From positions 1 to 8,360 of the forward strand of contig NZ_AWQQ01000120.1 in NCBI RefSeq assembly GCF_002607855.1: 8,360 nucleotides of DNA, written 5' to 3'. Positions 1-6,192 of the stretch are shown in pieces; position 1 is the stretch's first letter; each line of letters opens with the position of its first letter. Below the pieces are notes generated by a model, which was not told the DNA's origin, did not search any database, and saw only the letters and a program-made list of their open reading frames with translations. The position numbers and the translations under genes were made by a program. Source of the DNA: Desulforamulus profundi (GTDB lineage: Bacteria > Bacillota_B > Desulfotomaculia > Desulfotomaculales > Desulfotomaculaceae).

Positions 1-698
1 CTCTCCTGCCGCAGGGGAGACCATGTCACGTCTTTGCCCATCCGGATCAGCCTGCTGTAATTGGCCTCTGCCGCCTGCTGAATCACTTCAAGGGCTATCC
101 CTTCAGCCGCGGTCACCACCGGTACGCCTTTTTTGATGATACCGGCCTTTACCCGGGCAATTTCCCCAACACTGCTGCCCAGGTAGTCCATGTGATCCAG
201 GGATACATTGGTGATGACTGAAACCAGCGGGGTCACCACGTTGGTTGAGTCAATGGTCCCCCCTAACCCCACTTCCAGAGCCACGTAGTCCGTTTCTTCC
301 AGGGCAAAGTACAACAGGGCCAGGGCGGTGCTTACTTCAAATTCGGTGGGGTGCTCGAAGCCCTCCGTCACCATGTTGTCCAGGTGCGGCCGGATATCAT
401 TGATGAGTTGAGCCAACCTTGCCTCGGCAATAGGCTCACCGTTGATAAGGAACCGCTCGGTGTAGCTGTGCAGGTGCGGGGAGGTGAACATGCCGGTTTT
501 ATAGCCTGCCGCTCTGAGGATACTGGCAATCATGGCGGTGGTGGAGCCTTTGCCGTTGGTGCCGCCGATGTGGATGATGTTCAGTCTGTGGTGGGGATTG
601 CCCAGCCTTTGCAGCAGCTCTTGGATGCGGCTCAGGCCCAGATTGATGCCGAACTTGGTTAGGCTTTTGAGATATTTAATCGCTTGCTCGTAGGTCAC
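1..698 (-). CDS. folC: Folylpolyglutamate synthase / dihydrofolate synthase, N-terminal part
   Basis: FolC is a cytoplasmic ATP-dependent Mur-ligase-fold enzyme that adds glutamate to folates (and in many bacteria to dihydropteroate). The 232 visible residues carry the P-loop GTNGKGS at 46-52, an ALEVGLGG segment with the metal-site glutamate near 142, SLDHMDYLG with His169, and VKAGIIK with Lys184, the usual carbamoylated lysine. A family member is about 430 residues, so the C-terminal half lies beyond the left edge. The reading frame is clean throughout the visible part. The start is taken as GTG at 698, because AAAGGA at 708-713 sits 9 bases upstream and the protein then begins VTYEQAIKYL, as expected for the family. 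It lies downstream of valS in the same direction, as in Bacillus. The HicB-like gene sits between them, about 200 bases upstream of folC. Identification is secure. Confidence 0.96.
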   Translation of the reverse strand, partial: MTYEQAIKYLKSLTKFGINLGLSRIQELLQRLGNPHHRLNIIHIGGTNGKGSTTAMIASILRAAGYKTGMFTSPHLHSYTERFLINGEPIAEARLAQLINDIRPHLDNMVTEGFEHPTEFEVSTALALLYFALEETDYVALEVGLGGTIDSTNVVTPLVSVITNVSLDHMDYLGSSVGEIARVKAGIIKKGVPVVTAAEGIALEVIQQAAEANYSRLIRMGKDVTWSPLRQE

Positions 699-806
699 GG
701 AGATGAGTCCTTTCTTGGTTCGATATGGTCGGCTTAAAATGAAGGTTGTATCCTGGCACGGCCTACCCACGGGGCAGACCGGCTTTTCCAAAAGCGGAGC
801 GGGCTT

Positions 807-832
807 TGAGAAGTGAGATGTGAGAAGTTAGA
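807..832. repeat. Two imperfect direct copies of a 12-base unit
   Basis: TGAGAAGTGAGA (807-818) and TGAGAAGTTAGA (821-832) differ at one of 12 positions and are separated by two bases. They lie in the roughly 200-base gap between the HicB-like gene and folC. The rest of that gap shows no gene and no convincing terminator. The copies look like a remnant of a simple purine-rich tandem repeat. No function can be assigned. Confidence 0.5.
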
Positions 833-896
833 CGGGCTGCCCTTTAGGTAACACCTAGATATGGAGCAAGTACAACCTCATATCCGAAACAAGAAC

Positions 897-1127
897 CTAA
901 TGCCCGTCATTCTCGATCAAGAAAAACTTAATGGCTTCCTTAAAATTCTCCACTGCCTCTTCCATCGTTACTCCCCGGGAAGCGCAGCCCGGCACGTCCG
1001 GGGTTACTGCATAGAAACCGCCGTCATCCGGATCCTCGTGCACCTGTACCCGAATCCGCACCTTGATCTCGCCTTCCAGTCCACCCTTGGGCAGGGGGGA
1101 CAGGATTTCCTCAAATTGAAGTGCCAT
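897..1127 (-). CDS. Small HicB-like (UPF0150) protein, apparently without a HicA partner
   Basis: This 76-residue protein has the compact HicB/UPF0150 fold signature. A beta-rich stretch KVRIRVQVHEDPDDGGFYA (22-40) leads into VTPDVPGCASRG (41-52) and then an amphipathic helix TMEEAVENFKEAIKFFL (54-70). In the family this domain is the antitoxin of HicAB toxin-antitoxin pairs, where HicA is a small mRNA interferase. Here no room exists for hicA upstream (136 bases to valS), and none is seen downstream before folC. There is also no C-terminal DNA-binding extension. It may therefore be a solitary HicB-domain protein rather than a working antitoxin. The start is ATG at 1127, supported by AGGGAG at 1138-1143 with 10-base spacing. 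An upstream in-frame ATG at 1190 would lack this support and would overlap a strong dyad. The gene is placed between valS and folC and may be cotranscribed with them. Confidence 0.75.
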   Translation of the reverse strand: MALQFEEILSPLPKGGLEGEIKVRIRVQVHEDPDDGGFYAVTPDVPGCASRGVTMEEAVENFKEAIKFFLIENDGH

Positions 1128-1168
1128 ACGAATCACACTCCCTAATTTAGACTTACATGTATTCTTTT

Positions 1169-1195
1169 GGGTCCTGTATGCCTCATACAAGACCC
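1169..1195. repeat. Near-perfect 12-base inverted repeat upstream of the HicB-like gene
   Basis: GGGTC, then TGTATG, a three-base centre CCT, CATACA, then GACCC form a dyad in which 11 of 12 pairs match; the exception is C1174/A1190. It lies 42 bases upstream of the HicB-like ATG and 68 bases past the valS stop. On the leftward transcript the hairpin is followed by AAAAGAA rather than a run of T, so it is not a standard intrinsic terminator. An operator or an RNA processing or stability hairpin is possible; the sequence does not decide. Confidence 0.6.
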
Positions 1196-1262
1196 CTAGG
1201 CATTACCCGTCAGTCTAACAACTGGACCCCATAGAAATACCTTTCAGGCTAAGAAATACCCA

Positions 1263-3901
1263 CTAGCTCAACATCGCCAACCGATCCTTCAGAGCATTGG
1301 CCTTCATGGACAGCTCCTCTTCCTTGGTCTTTTCCTTTTCAATGACGTCCGCCGGGGCTTTGGCCAGGAAGCCCTGGTTGTTCAGCTTGCCCTGGACCCG
1401 GGCCAGGTCGGTCTGGACGGCTTTCAGTTCTTTGTTTAAGCGGGCAATTTCCTTGTCCAGATCAATAAGCCCCTTCAGCGGCACGAAGATCTCCACCCCA
1501 CGGGTAACGGCGCTGGCGGATTGGTCGGGTTTCTGCTGCAGTTCGGCCAGCACTTTGACTTCGGTGTTGGCCAGTCCCTGGACATAGGCGGTGTTTCTTT
1601 CCAGAATGCCGCGGAACCCTGCATCACCGGACACCAGAATGGTCTCTGCCTTCTTGCCGGGGGGAACGTTCATCTCACCCCGGATACGGCGGATGGCGGT
1701 GATCACTTCAATCAGTACCGCCACTTCCGACTCGGCGACCTCATCCTTCAGGCTTTCCTCTGCGGTGGGCCAGCTGGCCAGCATGATGGATGCTCCCCGG
1801 TGGGGCAGCTTCTGCCAGATTTCCTCTGTGATGAAGGGCATGAAGGGATGCAGCAGTTCCAGGGTCTTCCTTAATACCTGCACCAGCACCTGCTGGGCTG
1901 TCACCCTGTCCTCCGGTGTGGTTTTGCCGAACAGGCGGGGTTTGGCCAGTTCGATGTACCAGTCGCAGAATTCGCTCCAAATGAATTCATACAGCACACG
2001 GGCCGCTTCGCCCAGTTCGTAACGTTCCAGGTAATCTGTTACCTGGGAAACAGCCCCCTGCAGGCGGCTTAAAATCCAGCGGTCCGCCAGGCTATAGGGG
2101 CCGCCCTGGGCGGCGGGGTTATAGTCCCCCAGATTCATCATGACGAAGCGGGAAGCGTTCCATAACTTGTTGGCAAAGTTGCGGGCGCCGTCCAGCCGTT
2201 CAAAATGGAAGCGTAAATCGTTGCCGGGGGTGTTGCCGGTAATCAGCATAAATCGCAGGGAGTCCGCCCCGTGGCTTTCGATAACATCCAGGGGGTCCAC
2301 CCCGTTGCCCAGGGACTTGCTCATCTTGCGTCCCAGGGAGTCCAGCACCAGGCCGTGGATAAAGACTTCCTTAAAGGGTTCCTGGTTCATAAACCGCAGC
2401 CCGGAGAAAATCATGCGGGCCACCCAGAAGAAAATAATGTCGCGGCCGGTAACCAGCACCGAGGTGGGGTAAAAATGTTCCAGCTCGGGGGTCTTGTCAG
2501 GCCAGCCCAGGGTGGAAAAGGGCCACAGGGCCGAGGAGAACCAGGTGTCCAGCACATCGGGTCCTGCTCCATTGCACCGCCGCACTTGCCGCAGCCGCTT
2601 ACCGGTGTAACGGAGGCCACTGTTTCGTCGCAGTCCCGGCAGTAGTAAACGGGTATGCGGTGACCCCACCAGAGCTGGCGGGAAATGCACCAGTCACGGA
2701 TGTTTTCCATCCAGTTTAAGTAAATCTTGGTGAAACGCTCGGGAATAAAGGTAATGCGCCCGTCTTTGGCGGCCTCAATGGCTGGCTCGGCCAGGGGCTT
2801 CATCCTGACAAACCACTGTTTGGACAGCATGGGTTCGATGGCGGTGCTGCAGCGGTAGCAGTGGCCCACGGCGTGGCTCATGTCTTCCACTTTCACCAGG
2901 GCGCCCATGGCTTCCAGGTCGCGGACGATTTGCTTGCGGCATTCCCAGCGGTCCAAGCCCTGGTATTTACCGGCATTTTCATTCATTTTGCCGTACTTGT
3001 CAATGACCACCACCTCGGGCAAGCTGTGCCGGCGGCCGATTTCAAAGTCGTTGGGGTCATGGGCCGGGGTCATCTTCACGGCGCCGGTGCCAAAGGTGGG
3101 GTCACAGTAGGCATCGGCAATGACCGGCAGCTCCCGTCCCACAATGGGCAGCACCAGGGTTTTGCCCACCAGGTGCAGGTAACGGTCATCCTCGGGGTTA
3201 ACGGCCACCGCCACGTCCCCCAGCATGGTTTCCGGGCGGGTGGTGGCGATCATGATAAACTCTTCGGGGTTGTCCTTGGCGGGGTACTTGATGTAATAAA
3301 GCTGGCCGGGCTTGTCCAGGTGCTCCACTTCGATGTCGGAAATGGTGGTCTGGCAGTGGGGGCACCAGTTGGTAATATAGTAATCCCGGTAAATCAAGCC
3401 CTGGTCGTAGAGCCGGACGAACACTTCCAGCACTGCCTTGGAGCAGCCTTCATCCATGGTAAAGCGCTCCCGGTCCCAGTCGCAGGAGGCGCCCAGGTGA
3501 CGGAGCTGGGTGGTAATACGGCTGCCGTACTGCTCCTTCCACTGCCAAACCCGCTCCAGGAATTTCTCCCGGCCCAAGTCGTATTTCGATAGGCCTTCCT
3601 TGGCCAGCTGTTCTTCTACTTTGGCCTGGGTGGCGATCCCCGCGTGGTCGGTGCCGGGGACCCACAGGGCGTTGTAGCCCTGCATGCGGCGCCAGCGGGT
3701 CAGGATGTCCTGCAGGGTGTTGTCCAGGGCATGGCCCATGTGCAGCTGGCCGGTGACGTTCGGCGGCGGCATCACGATGCAGAAGGGCGTCTTATCCTTC
3801 TCCACCTCCGCGTGGAAGTATTTGCTGCTTTCCCAATGACGGTACCACTTGCCTTCCACCTCCCTGGGATTATACACGGTTGGAATGTTGTTTTCGGTCA
3901 C
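1263..3901 (-). CDS. valS: Valyl-tRNA synthetase, interrupted by one single-base frameshift
   Basis: ValRS is a class I cytoplasmic synthetase that charges tRNA-Val with valine and edits mischarged threonine. The first frame (3901 to about 2558, residues 1-448) carries the HIGH-type motif HMGH (54-57), CPHC (180-183), the CP1 editing motif [10 protein letters not shown] (220-229), the [17 protein letters not shown] segment (271-287), CYRC (348-351), and CRDC and CGKC (421-440). The second frame (2558-1263) continues with [14 protein letters not shown] (449-462), [13 protein letters not shown] (526-530), the helical anticodon-binding domain and the C-terminal coiled-coil arm. Together they give 879 residues, the normal family length. 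Without correction the first frame ends at 2411. One G or C appears to be missing next to 2558. Start GTG 3901 has AAGGAG at 3914-3919, spacing 12. Expression is controlled by the upstream T-box. Since valS is usually essential and both halves are intact, sequence error is more likely than decay. Confidence 0.95.
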
Positions 3902-3913
3902 GTTGAATCACTT

Positions 3914-3919
3914 CTCCTT
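3914..3919 (-). promoter_or_regulatory. valS ribosome binding site
   Basis: AAGGAG on the minus strand, 12 bases before the GTG at 3901, fixes the valS start. It directly follows the 3' arm (3921-3927) of a long-range inverted repeat, so folding of that repeat would end one base away from the Shine-Dalgarno sequence. Confidence 0.75.
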
Positions 3920-3920
3920 A

Positions 3921-4075
3921 ATTGGCCTTTGGCTGTTGGCTATTTTTGTTTTTACTCTTTGTTTTTACTCATTGGTTTTTCTCTTAATTTTTGTTTTAGG
4001 TATTCTTTTGTTTGTTTTTATTAATAAAAGCTGATTATAAGGCTTGTAGCCAATGGCTAATGGCTACCGGCCAAT
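3921..4075. repeat. AT-rich segment bounded by nested inverted repeats, between T-box terminator and valS
   Basis: The outer arms ATTGGCC (3921-3927) and GGCCAAT (4069-4075) are perfectly complementary. The inner arms TTGGCTA (3936-3942) and TAGCCAA (4047-4053) are also perfect and properly nested. Each side is built from degenerate TGGCT/TGGCC units, for example three close copies of TGGC at 4054-4080. The core, about 3943-4046, is very T-rich on the plus strand, unlike the surrounding GC-rich genes, and holds no credible gene. The segment lies in the leader RNA only when the T-box reads through. It may be a degenerate intergenic repeat element or a leader structure; no transposase or clear target duplication is visible. 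Confidence 0.55.
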
Positions 4076-4080
4076 GGCCA

Positions 4081-4114
4081 TAAAAAGCTCCCGTCCAAAT
4101 CAAGGACGGAAGCT
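4081..4114 (-). terminator. Intrinsic terminator of the T-box leader
   Basis: On the minus strand AGCTTCCGTCC (4114-4104) pairs with GGACGGGAGCT (4096-4086) in an 11-pair stem with one G-T wobble and a 7-base loop. The stem runs straight into TTTTTA. The 5' arm is shared with the antiterminator fold: upstream GGAA, just before the T-box core, can compete for its TTCC. Confidence 0.93.
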
Positions 4115-4336
4115 GTTTTCCGCGGTACCACCTTGTTTCCACCCATAACAAAAATAAGCATCCATTGGGCAGCAACTCGTTGGGCTGTAACGGGCCTGCC
4201 CGTCCAGGCCTACTGGTGGTTCAGCCTGGCTTCTCCGGGGCGACATCCTGGGGCTTTGGACAGAAGACCTTGCAGCCAAGGGCCTTCCTCTCTGAGACCA
4301 ATGAATCCCGGAACTCCCCTTCATCGACTTTGCCTA
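4081..4336 (-). promoter_or_regulatory. Valine T-box riboswitch leader of valS
   Basis: T-box leaders bind uncharged tRNA and prevent termination when the tRNA is not aminoacylated. The conserved T-box core AGGTGGTACCGCGG lies at 4120-4133 (minus strand), preceded by AAACA, and is followed at once by the terminator. The bulge tetranucleotide TGGT (4127-4130) can pair with the ACCA end of tRNA-Val, whose discriminator base is normally A. The Stem I distal part, with AGAGAG and a GGCTGCAAG loop, spans about 4261-4294. A GTC triplet at 4242-4244, flanked by CCCAGGAT and GCCCC that can pair with CCGGG and GGGG on the 5' side, is the best specifier codon, for valine. The 5' end is set from the predicted promoter and is approximate. 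The specifier placement is inferred by hand folding. Confidence 0.93.
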
Positions 4337-4342
4337 CCCAAT

Positions 4343-4371
4343 AGTTTAATTATTTTTACAGCCTGTGTCAA
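4343..4371 (-). promoter_or_regulatory. Probable housekeeping promoter for the T-box/valS transcript
   Basis: The minus strand has a perfect -35 TTGACA (4371-4366), a 17-base spacer and a -10 of TAAACT (4348-4343, four of six consensus bases). Transcription would start near 4336, just before Stem I of the T-box. The -35 box begins only six bases after the stop codon of the upstream membrane-protein gene, so valS has its own promoter. Confidence 0.75.
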
Positions 4372-4377
4372 CAAAAC

Positions 4378-4836
4378 CTACTTGCAGGATCCCAGATATC
4401 TTCTGCTAACAGTACGTTTTCTCACCGCGGCCAGGTTAACCCCGACAATGCCGCCCACCGTCCCCAGCACGGCCATGGCCAGGGTCATTAATACAGGGTC
4501 AACAACCGGCAGCCCCAGCAAGGCCCCCGCCACCACCACAAACAGCATGCCGTAAACCAAACCGGTCATGCCCCCGTGCTGCCAGCCCCGGATGCCTGCC
4601 GCAGCGCCGGCTCCCACTCCTCCGACGACCGCCGAAACCAGGATGGTAAGCAGGATGGCCTGAGAAAAATTATACACCGGAAGGTTGGTGACGGTGACCA
4701 CGAACCCCATCATTAAAAATACTGCCAGGGTCACGCTTAAGGCCCGTACCAGACCAGCTCCCACGGCCCCCTTTTTGAAAGGCCTGTCCCCTTTTACATC
4801 ATGTTTTTGCCACTGCACAAAGGTTAGTTTGCCCAT
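4378..4836 (-). CDS. Four-helix integral membrane protein, TIGR04086-like
   Basis: This 152-residue protein has a short basic cytoplasmic-looking N-terminus (1-27) and four hydrophobic segments at about 28-50, 59-81, 88-110 and 113-137. They are rich in Gly and Ala (VVGGVGAGAAAG, GTVGGIVGVN). The tail is basic (RKRTVSRR). Size, topology and the G-rich second and fourth helices resemble the small TIGR04086/YrzE membrane family of Firmicutes, whose function is unknown; that assignment is from memory of the family and is tentative. The start is ATG at 4836, with an excellent AAGGAGGT at 4846-4853 and 9-base spacing, which rules out the upstream in-frame ATG at 4890. The gene diverges from the solute-binding protein gene across 147 bases and ends just before the valS promoter. 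No catalytic motif is seen. Confidence 0.82.
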   Translation of the reverse strand: MGKLTFVQWQKHDVKGDRPFKKGAVGAGLVRALSVTLAVFLMMGFVVTVTNLPVYNFSQAILLTILVSAVVGGVGAGAAAGIRGWQHGGMTGLVYGMLFVVVAGALLGLPVVDPVLMTLAMAVLGTVGGIVGVNLAAVRKRTVSRRYLGSCK

Positions 4837-4983
4837 GCTTGCCGAACCTCCTTGAAAAAATTCTCTTACATATGTATGCCGTATTCCCAAAATTATGCTC
4901 CCTAAACCAAATTATGGTTATTAATTTTTACGACCTAAATAAACATAGTAGTGGATTGGTTTGGTTGAAGGGAGTTGATTTTT

Positions 4984-6078
4984 TTGAGAAAAAGGTGGAA
5001 ATGGCTTTTGCTCATACTGCTGGCAGTTATGGCAGCGGGCTTGGGAACACACGGGGTCAAGACCTATTTCTTGTACAGTAAGGAACCGGAAAAACCGGAC
5101 ACAATGAGGGTGGTGGAAACAGAACGTTCCTTACTGGCACTGCCCCATTATATTGCCCTGGCCCAGGGTTTTTACCAGGAGCAAAAACTACAGGTGGAGT
5201 CCTTTGTGTCTAAGGAAGCGGTACAGGAAGAGGTAATGCTGACGGGCGAGGGGGATGTATTGTTGGGTAACCTCAGCCAGGCGTTATTCACCCGTCCCCT
5301 GGGGACCGGGGCAGACCTGGTGGCTTTTGCGGGTTTAGCCCGCAAAGAAGGCTCCTTTTTGTTGGGGCGTGAGGATACCCAGGCATTCTCCTGGGAGCAG
5401 GTGAAAAAGAGAAGCATCATTGGTGATGCGCCGGACACCCAATCCAACATTGTTTTAGAGGAAGCTCTAAAACAAAACAAGTTGGCCCTGCAGCATCAAG
5501 TGATTATCATACAAAACCTGCCGCCAAATTTAAAGGAGGGCGCTTTTCAGGCCGGTGTAGGTCATTTTGTTCAGATGTCCGAACCGATGGCCACAATGAC
5601 CGAGCAAAGCGGGGTTGGTAAAACCGCCGTCTTTCTGGGGTCAGCCGTGGGTCCCGTGCCTTCTTTGGCTTTTTTGGCACCGGAATCTTACCTAAAGGAG
5701 TACAGCAGGGAATGCCAGAAGCTGGTCAACGGCCTGTGCAAGGGAATGCTCTGGCTGGATTATCATAGCCCGGCGGAAGCAGCCAGAGTGATTGCCCCGT
5801 ACTTCCCCGACCTGGACCGGCAGACGCTCACTAAAATCATCGAGCGCTATAAAAAGTTGGGCCTCTGGGACAAAAACTCGGTCATCGGGGAAGAGGATTA
5901 TGAAAATCTGCAGAGTTACGTAAAAAGGGCCGGCGAACTGACCAACCCGGTGGAATATAAAGACGGGGTTTATGCCAAGTTTGCCAGGAAAGCTGTCCGT
6001 TCGGTGGAATACATCCCTCCGGAAAAGCAAAAGGAAAAAACCTGGTGGGAAAAAGTTAAGACCCTGGATTTTAAATAG
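4984..6078 (+). CDS. NMT1/SsuA-like solute-binding protein, membrane-anchored or secreted
   Basis: The 364-residue product begins with a basic N-terminus (RKRWKW) and a hydrophobic segment at about 8-20, so it is exported or membrane-anchored. No lipobox cysteine follows, unlike most Gram-positive binding proteins. The segment LALPHYIALAQGFYQEQKLQVE (51-72) is the typical first part of NMT1/THI5-like and SsuA/TauA domains. GEGDVLLGNLSQALF (88-102) matches the family's ligand-lobe pattern. Family members bind sulfonates, nitrate, pyrimidine precursors and similar compounds; the ligand here is unknown. The start is TTG at 4984, because AAGGGAG at 4968-4974 gives 9-base spacing; the TTG at 4975 would abut the ribosome site. 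No permease or ATPase gene is nearby. It is followed after 114 bases by the flavoprotein, probably in one transcript. The C-terminus is lysine- and tryptophan-rich. Confidence 0.85.
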   Translation: MRKRWKWLLLILLAVMAAGLGTHGVKTYFLYSKEPEKPDTMRVVETERSLLALPHYIALAQGFYQEQKLQVESFVSKEAVQEEVMLTGEGDVLLGNLSQALFTRPLGTGADLVAFAGLARKEGSFLLGREDTQAFSWEQVKKRSIIGDAPDTQSNIVLEEALKQNKLALQHQVIIIQNLPPNLKEGAFQAGVGHFVQMSEPMATMTEQSGVGKTAVFLGSAVGPVPSLAFLAPESYLKEYSRECQKLVNGLCKGMLWLDYHSPAEAARVIAPYFPDLDRQTLTKIIERYKKLGLWDKNSVIGEEDYENLQSYVKRAGELTNPVEYKDGVYAKFARKAVRSVEYIPPEKQKEKTWWEKVKTLDFK

Positions 6079-6179
6079 TCTCCTTGCTGGGATATGACCT
6101 GCATAAAAAGTTCCCAATAAAAGTTCATAAGTAATAACCAGAAAATTACCGGGCACACTAAAATGGAACCTGTCTCTGC

Positions 6180-6186
6180 AGGAGGT
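6180..6186 (+). promoter_or_regulatory. Ribosome binding site choosing a TTG start
   Basis: AGGAGGT lies six bases before TTG at 6193. The in-frame ATG at 6163 has no comparable site and would add ten residues in front of the dinucleotide-binding strand, so TTG 6193 is the better start of the oxidoreductase. Confidence 0.8.
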
Positions 6187-6192
6187 GCTACC

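Noticed and set aside
720..1262. A hicA toxin gene beside the HicB-like gene
   Set aside because: No open frame with HicA features was found on either strand; the upstream gap to valS is only 136 bases.
2540..2575. Programmed ribosomal frameshift in valS
   Set aside because: No X-XXY-YYZ slippery heptamer and no known recoding in this family; simple base loss fits better.
1263..2690. Reading the 3' half of valS as an independent gene starting at 2690
   Set aside because: Its first 44 residues are out-of-frame translation of valS; homology begins exactly at the frameshift, so it is the second half of one gene.
2861..3592. 243-codon open frame on the plus strand
   Set aside because: It lies wholly antisense to valS, whose conserved motifs occupy this stretch; the predicted protein has no recognisable family character and arises from GC-rich codon bias.
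4133..4555. 140-codon open frame on the plus strand
   Set aside because: It runs antisense through the T-box leader and the membrane-protein gene; the RNA element and the strong ribosome site of the minus-strand gene explain the sequence.
4837..4983. Defined promoters in the divergent intergenic region
   Set aside because: Only weak matches were found (for example CATAGT at 4944-4949 with TTAATT 17 bases upstream); not strong enough to annotate, although promoters for both genes must lie here or nearby.
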